Shown: positions 52,127-60,933 of the stretch, in pieces
Layout of the letters: the number at the start of each line of letters is the position of its first letter
How positions within the stretch are numbered: the stretch's first letter is position 1
Notes under the pieces: model-generated
Databases searched by the model: none
What the model saw: only the letters and a program-made list of their open reading frames with translations
Told to the model about the DNA's origin: nothing
Origin: Streptomyces sp. NBC_01314
GTDB taxonomy: Bacteria > Actinomycetota > Actinomycetes > Streptomycetales > Streptomycetaceae
Assembly (NCBI RefSeq): GCF_041435215.1
Contig: NZ_CP108394.1
Coordinates: forward strand, 11,036,001 to 11,100,000
Direction of reading: 5' to 3'
Length of the DNA: 64,000 bases
Translations under genes and position numbers: made by a program

Positions 52127-53380
52127 ATGCTCACGGTAGTCACCGAGGACGGCTCGACGCGAGAGGGGTCCCTGATCGACGGGATCGTCCGGGAAGGGGC
52201 GAGGCGGATGCTGGCCGCCGCCCTGGAGGCCGAAGTTGATGCGTATATAGCTGAGTTGGCCCAAGAGAAAGACGAGCGTGGGCGGCGGCTCGTGGTCCGC
52301 AACGGTCATCACCAGTCGAGGAAGGTGGCCACCGCTGCCGGAACCATCGAGGTCAGGGCCCCGCGGGTCAACGACAAGCGCGTCGACGAGGAGACGGGCG
52401 AGCGTAAGCGGTTCTCCTCGGCGATCCTGCCGCCCTGGGCGAGGAAGTCCCCGAAGATCAGCGAGGTGCTGCCGCTGCTTTACCTGCACGGCCTGTCGTC
52501 GGGTGACTTCGTGCCCGCGCTGGAGCAGTTCCTCGGCTCCTCGGCCGGCCTCTCGCCCGCCACCGTCACGAGGCTGACCGCCCAGTGGCAGGCCGACCAC
52601 CAGGCATTCGGCGAACGCGACTTGTCCGATTCGGACTACGTCTATGTCTGGGGCGACGGTATCCACCTGCGCATACGCCTGGCCGAGGCGAAGTCGTGCG
52701 TGCTGGTGCTGATGGGCGTGCGCGCCGATGGCACCAAGGAGCTGATCGCCATGTCCGACGGCTACCGCGAATCAGCGGACTCGTGGGCTGACCTGCTGCG
52801 GGACTGCCGGCGCCGGGGCATGCGGGCACCGGTCCTGGCGGTCGGTGACGGCGCCCTCGGCTTCTGGAAGGCCCTGGCCGAGGTGTTTCCCGAGTCTCGC
52901 CATCAGCGGTGCTGGGTTCACAAGATCGCCAATGTATTGAACGCGCTTCCGAAATCCGCCCAGCCTGGAGCGAAGAAGGCCCTGCAAGAGATCTATAACG
53001 CCGAGGACCGGGAGCATGCGCTGAAGGCCATCGAGATATTCGAGAAGACCTACGGGGCGAAGTTCCCCAAGGCCGTCAAGAAGATCACCGACGACGCCGA
53101 CGAGCTGCTGGCGTTCTACGACTTCCCCGCCGAGCACTGGATTCATTTGCGCACCACGAACCCCATCGAGTCGACCTTCGCCACCGTCCGGCTGAGGACG
53201 AAGGTCACCCGGGGCGCCGGCAGCGCAGCCGCCGCGCTCGCCATGGTCTTCAAGCTCGTTGAGTCCGCCCAGCAGCGGTGGCGGGCCGTGAATGCGCCCC
53301 ACCTCGTCGCCCTGGTCCGCGCCGGAGCCTGCTTCGAACGCGGGCAACTCGTCGAACGCCCCGAGGCGGTTGCGGCGTGA
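52127..53380 (+). CDS. IS256-family transposase
   Basis: This 417-residue mutator-type transposase appears intact. The catalytic residues lie in VYVWGDGIHLRIRL (first Asp), VLAVGDGALGFWKALAEVFP (second Asp) with the C/D...H segment RHQRCWVHKIANVLNALPK, and TNPIESTFATVRLRTK (Glu). I cannot see matching terminal inverted repeats, and the stop codon overlaps the next gene's GTG, so the right end of the element has been lost. Movement would need another copy's ends. Confidence 0.93.
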   Translation: MLTVVTEDGSTREGSLIDGIVREGARRMLAAALEAEVDAYIAELAQEKDERGRRLVVRNGHHQSRKVATAAGTIEVRAPRVNDKRVDEETGERKRFSSAILPPWARKSPKISEVLPLLYLHGLSSGDFVPALEQFLGSSAGLSPATVTRLTAQWQADHQAFGERDLSDSDYVYVWGDGIHLRIRLAEAKSCVLVLMGVRADGTKELIAMSDGYRESADSWADLLRDCRRRGMRAPVLAVGDGALGFWKALAEVFPESRHQRCWVHKIANVLNALPKSAQPGAKKALQEIYNAEDREHALKAIEIFEKTYGAKFPKAVKKITDDADELLAFYDFPAEHWIHLRTTNPIESTFATVRLRTKVTRGAGSAAAALAMVFKLVESAQQRWRAVNAPHLVALVRAGACFERGQLVERPEAVAA

Positions 53381-54096
53381 GCACCATCGCGACCCAGACC
53401 ATCAGCACCGGGCGACTGGACCTGTTGCCGCTTCACGTCGAGCACGCCGAGGAGATGGCCGCGGTGCTGTCCGATCCGGCTCTATACGCCTTCATCGGCG
53501 GCACCCCGGACACCCCGCAAGCTCTGCGCTCGCGCTACCAGCGCATGACCGCAGGCTCTCCCGACCCGGCCGTCTCCTGGCTGAACTGGGTGATCCGGCT
53601 CCGTGATGAGGCATGCCTGACGGGCACGGTCCAGGCGACGATCAGTTCCTCCGGCCACGGCCCCCTCGCCGAGATCGCCTGGGTGATGGGAACTCCGTGG
53701 CAAGGCAGAGGCATCGCCACCGAAGCCGCCCGTGGACTCGTCGACTGGCTCAGCCAGCAGCCGGTGCAGACCGTCATCGCTCACATCCACCCCGAACATC
53801 AGGCATCCGCCGCCGTCGCCACCGCCGCCGAGTGCCTGACCCCCGAGCACTCCCGGATGCCGGGCATCGCCCGCTGGGCCCGCACCTGGCAGCAGGAGAT
53901 CGTGCTCAACGCCAACACCATCGAGACCACCGCCGACCAGTACAACTCCCTGGTCATCGAGAAGACCCTGGTCGACCGCTCCCAGAACGACCCCCGGTTC
54001 CTGCAGTTCTTCCCCTCCAGCGAACTGACCCCCTCCTGGGTCAGCCCCGGCACCACGCCGACCTTCACCCACAAGGCCATTCACCACACGGCCTGA
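53377..54096 (+). CDS. Chimeric protein: GNAT acetyltransferase joined to an unrelated C-terminus
   Basis: This 239-residue protein starts at a GTG that overlaps the IS256 stop (GTGA). Residues 1-150 are a GNAT domain (LDLLPLHVEHAEEMAAVLSD; motif A EIAWVMGTPWQGRGIATEAA, about 100-120). After HIHPEHQASAAVATAAE the GNAT pattern ends and an unrelated tail follows (ARTWQQEIVLNANTIETTAD, RFLQFFPSSELTPSWVSPG, FTHKAIHHTA), which looks like the end of another protein from the SnoaL/MBL operon. The fusion is in frame and may be expressed by coupling to the transposase. Enzymatic function is doubtful because GNAT motif B is cut. Confidence 0.7.
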   Translation: MSTIATQTISTGRLDLLPLHVEHAEEMAAVLSDPALYAFIGGTPDTPQALRSRYQRMTAGSPDPAVSWLNWVIRLRDEACLTGTVQATISSSGHGPLAEIAWVMGTPWQGRGIATEAARGLVDWLSQQPVQTVIAHIHPEHQASAAVATAAECLTPEHSRMPGIARWARTWQQEIVLNANTIETTADQYNSLVIEKTLVDRSQNDPRFLQFFPSSELTPSWVSPGTTPTFTHKAIHHTA

Positions 54097-54112
54097 CCGA
54101 CAAGGAAGCCTC

Positions 54113-54670
54113 ATGCTCACTGACGAGATCCGCAAGGCCCGCCACAAGCTCGTCCTCGACCACTTCCATGACGAGGTCCGCCAGGACTGGGACGACGTCC
54201 TGTCGACGTTCCCGCACCCGCACTACGAGATGATCCCGACCATGCAGGTCCACGACAGCGACACGGCCGTGCGCGGCTACTACCACGACAGCCGGGTCGC
54301 CTTTCCCGACCAGGACCACGAGATCATCGCCTTCCGCCACAGCGACGACGCTGTGATCGCCGAGTTCTGGCTGCTGGGCACCCACTGCGGCCCACTCGGC
54401 GCCATACCGCCCACCGGCAGCCGCTTCCGGGTGCGCATGACCGCGTACTTCCTCTTCGACACCGACGAGAACGGCGACGAGAACCTGGTCTGCGAGCGCA
54501 TCTACTTCGACAGCTTGACCCTGCTCAAGCAACTCATCGGCGGCCTGAACATGAGGAACCCCAAGAACTGGCTCCTGGCAGCACGGTGCCTCAAGGGCCT
54601 CCTCGCCATGTCAGGCGACAAGCCCCACCCCAAGCTCGTCAACACCACACCTCCTGCCTTCGCCACCTGA
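54113..54670 (+). CDS. SnoaL-like/NTF2-fold protein
   Basis: This 185-residue protein has the cone-like NTF2/SnoaL pattern: an N-terminal helix (IRKARHKLVLDHFHDEVRQD), conserved HPHYEMIPTMQVHDSDTAVR and a central sheet with VIAEFWLLGTHCGPLGAIPP. SnoaL-type proteins are cyclases, isomerases or ligand-binding proteins. AAGGAAG precedes the ATG. It lies 16 bp after the chimeric gene and 76 bp before the MBL-fold gene, probably one operon. Confidence 0.85.
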   Translation: MLTDEIRKARHKLVLDHFHDEVRQDWDDVLSTFPHPHYEMIPTMQVHDSDTAVRGYYHDSRVAFPDQDHEIIAFRHSDDAVIAEFWLLGTHCGPLGAIPPTGSRFRVRMTAYFLFDTDENGDENLVCERIYFDSLTLLKQLIGGLNMRNPKNWLLAARCLKGLLAMSGDKPHPKLVNTTPPAFAT

Positions 54671-54746
54671 CAGCGTCGAGCAATGAGCGTCCAGCAACGA
54701 GCGTCGAACAACGGGGGCCGCGACCCGCCACACCAAGGACCCGCCC

Positions 54747-55528
54747 ATGAAGATCCACCACCTCAACTGCGGCACGATGCTCCTGCCGACCGCACACCTG
54801 GTCTGCCACGTCCTCCTCATCGAGACGGCGGGCTGGTCCTCGTCGACTCCGGCTTCGGCCTGGACGACATCGCGGATCCCAAGCGGCGAGTCGGGCCGCC
54901 GCGCCGGCTCATAAGACCCGTCTTCAAGGCCGAGGAAACCGCCGCTCACCAGCTCGAACGGCTCGGCTTCAGCCGGGACGACGTCCGCCACCTCGTCCTC
55001 ACGCACTTCGACGCGGACCACATCGGAGGTCTCTCCGACTTTCCCCGGGCCCAGGTCCACCTCACCGCAGCCGAGGCACTCGGGTCCATGATCTCGCCGT
55101 CCCGACGGGAGGAGATCCGCTACCAGTCCGCCCAATGGGCCCACGGCCCGAAGATCGTCGAACATAGCCCCGACGGGGAGAAGTGGCGAGGCTTCGCCGC
55201 CGCCAAGGAACTCGATGCCATCGCCCCCGGAATCGTCCTCATCTCGCTCCCCGGCCACACCCGCGGACACGCGTGTGTCGCAGTCGACACCGGCATCCGC
55301 TGGCTGTTGCACGCCGGCGACGCCTTCTACCACCACGGCACGATCGACGGCCGTACGCCCGTCCCCGCCGCCCTGCGTGCCATGGAAGCCCTCGTCGCCT
55401 GGGACCTGAAAAGGGTCCGGGACAACCACGCCCGCCTCGCCGAGCTGTATCGCCACGCGGATCCCGACCTGGTGATCTTCTCCGCCCACGATCCGACCCT
55501 CTTCGAGAAGGTTCGTGGCGAGGCGTAA
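54747..55528 (+). pseudogene. MBL-fold metallo-hydrolase with an N-terminal frameshift
   Basis: The start ATG at 54747 (AAGGA upstream) reads [20 protein letters not shown] and LLIETAG, then the frame must change near 54829 to give [13 protein letters not shown]. The metal-binding motif HFDADH lies in [13 protein letters not shown], and [12 protein letters not shown] and [10 protein letters not shown] provide later ligands, ending [16 protein letters not shown]. Homologues include lactonases and related hydrolases. One base change in length separates it from an intact gene, so it is either freshly inactivated or a sequence error. Confidence 0.75.
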
Positions 55529-55884
55529 CGGCCTCCTCCGCAGCGCGGCAGGCCGGTTCGAGCCGAGAGGGCGCATGCGCGCAGCGGAACCTCCGAAGCG
55601 TCGCCGGAGAGGTCCAGCCGCCACGCCTCCATCCTGACCTGACGGGCGGTCCCACCCCACATTTCGGTCCAGCCACACGCCCACGCCGACCCCGTGCCGG
55701 CTCAAGACGTCGGTCGTAGCCCTCTGAAGTGCTGCCAGGTCCCGGCCCCGCGATCGACCGACCTGGTGCCCCGATGATCGTCTCAGGGCCAGATCCAGAG
55801 CGACTTAGGTCATACGTCCGTCCAGGCTCTCGCTTGGGAAAACGTCCGCGAAATCGAGCTATGTAGCCAGGACACTCCCGCCTG
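55529..55884. other. Decayed interval without a supported gene
   Basis: About 355 bp following the MBL gene. Open frames on both strands carry no domain signature. Confidence 0.4.
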
Positions 55885-56189
55885 GCTGCGTCGGCCGTGA
55901 TCACGGCGGTGGTCAGTGCGGTGACGTCGTTGGCGGAGAACGCGGCCACGGTCAGGACCGGTGGCGCTGTTCCACGAGGTCAAGTCTTCGTCGACGGCCG
56001 AGGACCCACCACCGCCGGCGGCCCCGGAGATGCCGCGGTGGGTAGTCAACCGTGCACAGGTCCGGCAGGTGGCGGCTGAGCTGGGCCGCCGACGGCGGTT
56101 GCGGTCGGTGGGGATCACCGCTGTGGCCGGACTGCACGGTGCGGGGGGCTTCGGGAAGACCACGCTCGTGGAGATGGTCTGGGCCGAAG
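55885..56189 (+). pseudogene. STAND-type NTPase, N-terminal fragment
   Basis: One frame reads VITAVVSAVTSLAENAATVR. The next, after a frameshift near 55955, reads EMPRWVVNRAQVRQVAAELG and ITAVAGLHGAGGFGKTTLVE, a P-loop (GLHGAGGFGKTT) of NB-ARC/STAND ATPases. The frame ends abruptly at 56189, where a foreign terminator begins. The sensor repeats are missing. Confidence 0.65.
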
Positions 56190-56192
56190 AGG

Positions 56193-56219
56193 GGCCCCGG
56201 CCGTGTGACGGCCGGGGTC
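56193..56219 (-). terminator. Strong terminator for the Cys-rich ORF
   Basis: CCCCGGCCGT and ACGGCCGGGG form a ten-bp perfect stem with a GTG loop (one extra wobble pair outside). It lies 25 bp beyond the minus-strand stop at 56244. Confidence 0.8.
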
Positions 56220-56243
56220 TCTCTGCCTCGTGCAGGTGTCGGC

Positions 56244-56357
56244 TCAGCCGCAGCAGTCGCAGCCGGGGCGGCGGCCGCAGGCGTCTGTCTCCCCGCTGGC
56301 GGCCGGAACCCCCACGGTGGGTCGGTCTCCGGACCCGGTCAGGAGTTCCGGTTCCAC
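56244..56357 (-). CDS. Short Cys-rich peptide ORF, uncertain
   Basis: A GTG at 56357 preceded by GGAAGAAG opens a 37-residue frame. It begins with an acidic, leader-like segment (EPELLTGSGDRPTVGVPAAS) and ends ETDACGRRPGCDCCG. An in-frame stop lies just upstream at 56382. Four Cys in the last eleven residues and an adjacent terminator resemble a ribosomal peptide precursor, or simply the tail of a lost protein (the sequence beyond the upstream stop reads ELTATVVRGPAGGSFSVDAW). No modification enzyme lies nearby. Confidence 0.3.
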   Translation of the reverse strand: MEPELLTGSGDRPTVGVPAASGETDACGRRPGCDCCG

Positions 56358-56559
56358 ATCTTCTTCCGCGATGCTCTCCGCTCAGGTCCAGGCGTCGACC
56401 GAGAAGCTGCCGCCCGCGGGGCCCCGGACAACCGTGGCGGTCAGTTCCCTCACGCGGTCGGCAGGTATCGGAACGCCGGGGGCCTGGAAGATCCATTCCA
56501 TCGACAATCGGGTGTCGACCGACCAGCAGTCGACCGACCGCCAGAACCTCGCCCTGGAC

Positions 56560-56850
56560 GGGGCCGGGATCGAAGACCCGGTCGCCTTCGAGGAAGCCGC
56601 GGGCACCTCCAGCCGTCTCCACCCCCTCCAGCGTCCGAAGTTCGCCGAGCTGCTCGTGTACGCGCGGCCGAGCGACACCGTCCACATCTCCGAGATGTTC
56701 CGCCTGGTGCGCGGCACCGGGCACATCCTCGACGTGCTCGACGTCCTCCACCGCGACCGCCTCGCGTTGCGCATCCACGACGGCGCGTTCTCCGCGATGG
56801 ACCTCACCGCCCGCCACCCGCGCACCGGCGAACTGCTTGAGCCGGTTGAT
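56560..56850 (+). pseudogene. Serine recombinase (resolvase) catalytic-domain remnant
   Basis: The plus strand reads EEAAGTSSRLHPLQRPKFAE, LLVYARPSDTVHISEMFRLV and LHRDRLALRIHDGAFSAMD, the pattern of the resolvase N-terminal domain after its catalytic Ser (R..L..LL...R.GD.......RL.R......L...L...G). The catalytic N-terminus and DNA-binding domain are missing. It runs into an IS5 fragment. Confidence 0.55.
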
Positions 56851-57055
56851 GCCGCACTCGACCGCGTGCCGGGCCTTGTAGTCCTCGCGGTCGAAAGCGG
56901 GCGGGCGCCCGCCGTTGCTGCCGCGGCGTCTGCGATGGCCCGCCTGATCGGCCGGTTCCGGGATGGTGGCCCGGAACGCGCGTCGGCGTAAGTAGGCGCG
57001 GTTGGGGCGCGATGAGTACGCCTTGTCGCCTTCACCGACGACGACCACCTCGAAC
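56845..57055 (-). pseudogene. IS5-family transposase fragment
   Basis: The minus strand encodes GDKAYSSRPNRAYLRRRAFR, ATIPEPADQAGHRRRRGSNG and RPPAFDREDYKARHAVECGI then NRLKQF, the central to C-terminal part of a Streptomyces IS5 transposase including the Glu motif region. It stops at the resolvase junction. Confidence 0.8.
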
Positions 57056-57175
57056 GCACCCTCCGCCGGGGCCTGCGCCACATCCAGCACCGCCCCGACC
57101 TCATCGACGGCTGCCTCAGCGGCACCAGACTCACCCTCACCCGCCATCCGACAACAAACCGAAGAGATCAGTGAC
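57015..57175 (+). pseudogene. Unassigned C-terminal scrap
   Basis: A plus-strand frame reads FTDDDHLERTLRRGLRHIQH then RPDLIDGCLSGTRLTLT and ends near 57175. It looks like the tail of a transposase or phage protein, but I cannot name the family. Confidence 0.3.
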
Positions 57176-57330
57176 AGGCTTCCATCCTGTGCATACGGCT
57201 TCGAAGGCCCTGGCTCCTGAGCGTTCCAGGAGCTCAGGACTCCGTGGCGCTTGCCCGCACATAGTCCGCGCCGGGAACGGCGCTGTCGCGAGTGCCCGCC
57301 GCGTGGCGATGCCCCTTCCGAGGACTCCAG

Positions 57331-58431
57331 TCAGGCGTGCTCCGCCGTGCGCTCGATCCGGTCGAGGAGTTGGTGGTGTCGGGCTGCGTGGGCGAAGTCG
57401 GGCACCTCGGAGCCGCCCTTCGTCAGGTCGCGCTGGATCTGGGCGTAGGCGGCGCCGACGTTGTATGCGGGGGTGCCGCGCAGCCCTTGGAGCGCGGGGT
57501 CGAAGTACTGCTCGGGTACGGTGAGGCGGCTGAGCTCGGCGTCGGATCCGTGCGCCCCGGCGATGCTGAACTCGCCCACCTGGAGGTGTCCGGTGTCGCC
57601 GGTGATGACCAGGTCCCCGTCCGTTCCGTTGATCTCCCAGTGGAAGTTGGTGCCCCGGGACTGGCCGCCCCGGTAGTGCACGGAGGCCACCGCGCCGGAG
57701 GAGAGCACGCCGCCGAACACCACCTGGTCGGCGACGTTCGGCCGGAAGACCCGGCTGGTCTGCGGGTCCCTGACTTCTCGGTGGCGGGTGGCGGTGACGG
57801 TGGTGACCTTCCCGACATCGCCGAGCACCATGGTCAGTGCGTCCAGGGTGTGCCCGAACGGGATGGTCAGCATGGTGGCGCCGTTGGCGCGGTCCAGTAG
57901 GTAGGCACCGTCCTCGGAGAAGACCGCTCCCCAACTCCCGCCGGACGCGACCAGGCTGGTCGAGAGCACCTCGCCGACATATCCGTCGGCGACCAGGTCA
58001 CGCAGATAGCGCACAACGGGGGCGGACCGTGCCTGCAGCCCGGTGAAGGTGCGCAGTTTGCGTTCGGCAGCGGCGTTCGCCAGTTCCTCGGCCTCCGCGC
58101 CACCGTTGCCCAGTGGCCACTCGGAGAGCACCATCTTCCCTGCGGCCAGGGCGGATTGGATGATCTCCCGATGGTCCGGCACCTTCACGGTGACCACCAC
58201 CAGGTCGACCCCGTCGGCCGCCGCCAGCTCTCCGGCCGTCCCGAAAAACTGCGCGACTCCGTACTTCTCCGAAGCCTGCCGCGCGGACTCGGCGCTGCTC
58301 GCCGAAAGTGCGCGCAGTTCGAAGCCGTCCAGCTGTTGCAGCGCGGGAAGGTGGGTCTGAGAAGCCCAGCCGCGCCTGGCGGAAAGACCGACGATGCCCA
58401 CGCCAATGGGCGTCTGGTGGGGGGATGACAT
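57331..58431 (-). CDS. Gfo/Idh/MocA-family oxidoreductase
   Basis: This 366-residue NAD(P)-dependent enzyme has a Rossmann domain over about residues 8-125 (IGVGIVGLSARRGWASQTHL, VDLVVVTVKVPDHREIIQSA, LSEWPLGNGGAEAEEL) and a C-terminal alpha/beta dimer domain. The usual EKP catalytic Lys motif is here EWPLGN, so the classical Lys is replaced by Trp, which argues for a non-canonical reaction or a regulatory role. The galactose-regulator-like (Gal80-type) subgroup lacks this Lys too. It is followed on the same strand upstream by two F420/NADP-type oxidoreductases. Confidence 0.9.
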   Translation of the reverse strand: MSSPHQTPIGVGIVGLSARRGWASQTHLPALQQLDGFELRALSASSAESARQASEKYGVAQFFGTAGELAAADGVDLVVVTVKVPDHREIIQSALAAGKMVLSEWPLGNGGAEAEELANAAAERKLRTFTGLQARSAPVVRYLRDLVADGYVGEVLSTSLVASGGSWGAVFSEDGAYLLDRANGATMLTIPFGHTLDALTMVLGDVGKVTTVTATRHREVRDPQTSRVFRPNVADQVVFGGVLSSGAVASVHYRGGQSRGTNFHWEINGTDGDLVITGDTGHLQVGEFSIAGAHGSDAELSRLTVPEQYFDPALQGLRGTPAYNVGAAYAQIQRDLTKGGSEVPDFAHAARHHQLLDRIERTAEHA

Positions 58432-58507
58432 GGTGAGACTCCTACACAGAGCGATAAGCTGTTCGACTTCGACAATGACGGGTCACCGCGTCGGCCCCCG
58501 TCTCTCC

Positions 58508-59251
58508 TCACATGGAAATTGCGCGGTTCAGGCGGAGAAGGTATTCCGCGTCCGGTTGCACGCCGGCCGCGAAGCGTTCCTGGAGTACAGCGAGCCCGAG
58601 GTCGCGCCGCTTGGGTGATCGCGCCGCGTCGGCCGTCGCCAGTGCGTCCGGCAGCTCCTGACGGGTGAGATCAGTGCAGTAGGCGGGTGTGCCGGGCTGC
58701 TGCCGCCACGATTGTGCGAGCGGCCCCGCGTCAAAGGCGTCGAACCCGGTGTCCTCGACGAGTGCCATGGCCAGGTCACGCTCTCGCGGACTGTCGGCCG
58801 CGACGGGCAGCGCGATGCGGTCCGCGCTTCCCGCCGGCTTGTTCCTGTGCGCGAACGACTCGGCTCCGATCGAGTTCCACGCCTTGACGATGGGCCGGCC
58901 CAGCTGCTTGGCAGCCCACACGCTCTCGGCCTGCCCGGCCTCGATCGCCGCGATCCCGCTGTCCCGGTGCGGGTAGTAGTTCGACGTGTCGATGACAACC
59001 GTGTCAGCCGGCACCTTGGCGATCAGCGGTGCGACCTGCGGAATGCGGGCGAAGGGAATGGAGAGGATCACGGCGTCGACGTCCCCTACGGCTTCCGCCG
59101 CCGTCACCGCGCGTCCGCCCGAGGCCAGCACGTCCGCCTCGATCGTCTCCGGGCCGCGCGAATTGGCCGCCTTCACCTCGTGCCCGGCCGCGCTCAACCG
59201 CCTCGTCAACGTCTTGCCGATGTTCCCGGTGCCGAGAATGCCGATCTTCAT
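58508..59251 (-). CDS. F420/NADP-type oxidoreductase (copy 1)
   Basis: This 247-residue protein has an N-terminal Rossmann motif KIGILGTGNIGKTLTRRLSA, NSRGPETIEADV for the 2'-phosphate-side loop, and DAVILSIPFARIPQVAPLI. The C-terminal domain carries VIDTSNYYPHRDSG and a WRQQPGTPAYCTDLT segment. It is the family of NADPH:F420 oxidoreductases and related NAD(P)-binding dehydrogenases; loss of the classical F420-binding details makes the cofactor pair uncertain. It is a close paralogue of the gene at 59458, on the same strand. Confidence 0.88.
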   Translation of the reverse strand: MKIGILGTGNIGKTLTRRLSAAGHEVKAANSRGPETIEADVLASGGRAVTAAEAVGDVDAVILSIPFARIPQVAPLIAKVPADTVVIDTSNYYPHRDSGIAAIEAGQAESVWAAKQLGRPIVKAWNSIGAESFAHRNKPAGSADRIALPVAADSPRERDLAMALVEDTGFDAFDAGPLAQSWRQQPGTPAYCTDLTRQELPDALATADAARSPKRRDLGLAVLQERFAAGVQPDAEYLLRLNRAISM

Positions 59252-59457
59252 GGTGAAACTCCTTGTCCGAAACGGAACCCCGGTTTCGGTGACCAGGGTT
59301 CTTGGGGCTGCGGGCCGGCCGCGGACGCGGTGGTGCGGGTGAGTAATGGCGGCCTTGCCGAAGTGAACGCCGTTCTTCGTGTTCGTCGTGTGTGTTCGCG
59401 GCGTGCCGACGCTGCCGCTCTCGTGCCGTTGCGTGCACGAGAGCCGCGTCGGGTGAC

Positions 59458-60195
59458 TCAGCGGTGGGCGGCGCGGTTCATCTCGACGACGTCGTCGACG
59501 GTGGGATCGGCACCGAGAGCGGCGAAGCGCTCCGGCAGGCTGTCGCGGATGGCCGCGTCCTTGGCGCGGTCGGCCGCGGCCAGGGCCGCCGGCAGCTCGT
59601 CGAGGGTCAGCTCGGTGCAGTAGGCGGGGCTGTTCGGCTGCTGGCGCCAGGAGTCGGCCAGCGTGCCGGCGTCGTAGGGGTCGAAGCCGGTGTCGTCCAC
59701 CAGGCTCATGGCCACCTTCCGCGCCTCCTCGGAGTCGCCGGCGACGGGGATGGCGAGGCGGCCGGGCGTGCCGGCCGGAACCCCCTTGGTCCGCTGGGTT
59801 TCGGCCAGCGCGGCGTTCCACGCCTTGACCACGGGGCGGCCGAGCAGCTCGGCGGTGTACACGCTCTCCACCTGGCCGTTGTCCACCGCCTCGATCGGCT
59901 CGCTGAGCATGCCGGGGTAGTAGTTCGAGGTGTCGATGACCACCGTCTCGGCGGGCACCGACGCGAACAGGTCCGCCAGCTGGCCCGCCACCCCGAACGG
60001 GATCGACAGGACGATGACGTCCCGGCCCTGAACGGCGTCGGCGAGCTCCACCGCGCGGGCCCCGGACTCCAGCACCTCCGCCCGCACGGCCTCGGGGCCG
60101 CGGGCGTCGGCCACCTGGACGTCGTGACCGGCCGCGCTGAGCTTGACAGCGAGGTTCCCGCCGATGGCACCGGCGCCAATGACAGTAATTTTCAT
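59458..60195 (-). CDS. F420/NADP-type oxidoreductase (copy 2)
   Basis: This 245-residue paralogue of the gene at 58508 has the same landmarks: VIGAGAIGGNLAVKLSAAG, DARGPEAVRAEVLESGARA, VIVLSIPFGVAGQLADLF, VIDTSNYYPGMLS and WRQQPNSPAYCTELTLDELP. It lies 103 bp downstream of the TetR gene at 60299, and 206 bp separate it from copy 1. The two copies probably arose by tandem duplication and are likely under that TetR repressor. Confidence 0.88.
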   Translation of the reverse strand: MKITVIGAGAIGGNLAVKLSAAGHDVQVADARGPEAVRAEVLESGARAVELADAVQGRDVIVLSIPFGVAGQLADLFASVPAETVVIDTSNYYPGMLSEPIEAVDNGQVESVYTAELLGRPVVKAWNAALAETQRTKGVPAGTPGRLAIPVAGDSEEARKVAMSLVDDTGFDPYDAGTLADSWRQQPNSPAYCTELTLDELPAALAAADRAKDAAIRDSLPERFAALGADPTVDDVVEMNRAAHR

Positions 60196-60298
60196 GATTT
60201 GTTCCCTTGAGAGGTTGCGGTGCCCCTGAGGGCAGCGCGATGTGACGGCGGTGTGGTGGTGCCGCCTGGCGTTGCGGAGGGCGGGGCAGGGGTGCGGT

Positions 60299-60892
60299 TT
60301 ACGCCTGGGTGTCCTGTTGGCGGTAGCCGCTCGCGATGAGCGTGCGGAGCCGGTCGAGCGACTCCTCCTCGGTACCGGTGCCCTTGATCCAGGCAACGGA
60401 ACAGGCCGCGAGGAACAGGTCGTGCCCCCGCACCGAGGCGCGCACGCGCCCTGCGAGCTGCGCGGCTCGCACGTACTGGTCGGTGGCGGTGATGAGGATG
60501 TGGCAGGGGATCGTGAGCGGGTTGTCCGGATCCTGTGCCCGGGCCGCGGCCATGAGCGGGTCCGGCAGCCCGCTGAAGGCGCTGAAGTACTCCTCCATCG
60601 CCCGCAGCCACTGCTCCAGCGCCTCGGCCGGGTCGCCGAGCTGCTCGATGTCGGCCTGGCGGGCCACCAGTTCTTCGGAGCGGGTCTGCAGCACGGCTGC
60701 CAGCAGTGCCTCCCGGGTGGGGAAGTGCCGGTACAGGGTGCCGGGCCCGACGCCCGCCTCCTTGGCCACCGCCTCAAGTGAGGTGCCGACCCCGTGCTGC
60801 AGGAAGTGGCGCTGCGCGGTCTCCAGGAGGGCCGCGCGGTTGCGCTGAACGTCCGCGCGGGGCTTGCGTCCCCGCTGCTCACCGGCGCTCAT
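60299..60892 (-). CDS. TetR-family regulator
   Basis: This 197-residue repressor has an HTH at about residues 20-62 (LLETAQRHFLQHGVGTSLEA then GVGPGTLYRHFPTREALLAA). The C-terminal domain includes LEQWLRAMEEYFSAFSGLPD, typical of the SbtR-type TetR group. It heads a co-directional set with the two oxidoreductases. Two mirror-image operator-like sites lie 42-90 bp upstream of the ATG at 60892. Confidence 0.92.
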   Translation of the reverse strand: MSAGEQRGRKPRADVQRNRAALLETAQRHFLQHGVGTSLEAVAKEAGVGPGTLYRHFPTREALLAAVLQTRSEELVARQADIEQLGDPAEALEQWLRAMEEYFSAFSGLPDPLMAAARAQDPDNPLTIPCHILITATDQYVRAAQLAGRVRASVRGHDLFLAACSVAWIKGTGTEEESLDRLRTLIASGYRQQDTQA

Positions 60893-60933
60893 GCGCCCTC
60901 CTGCCTGCCGTGATCCTGCGGCCCGCATCAAAA

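Noticed and set aside
53377..54096. Normal GNAT acetyltransferase
   Set aside because: The C-terminal third does not follow the GNAT pattern, so it is annotated as a chimera.
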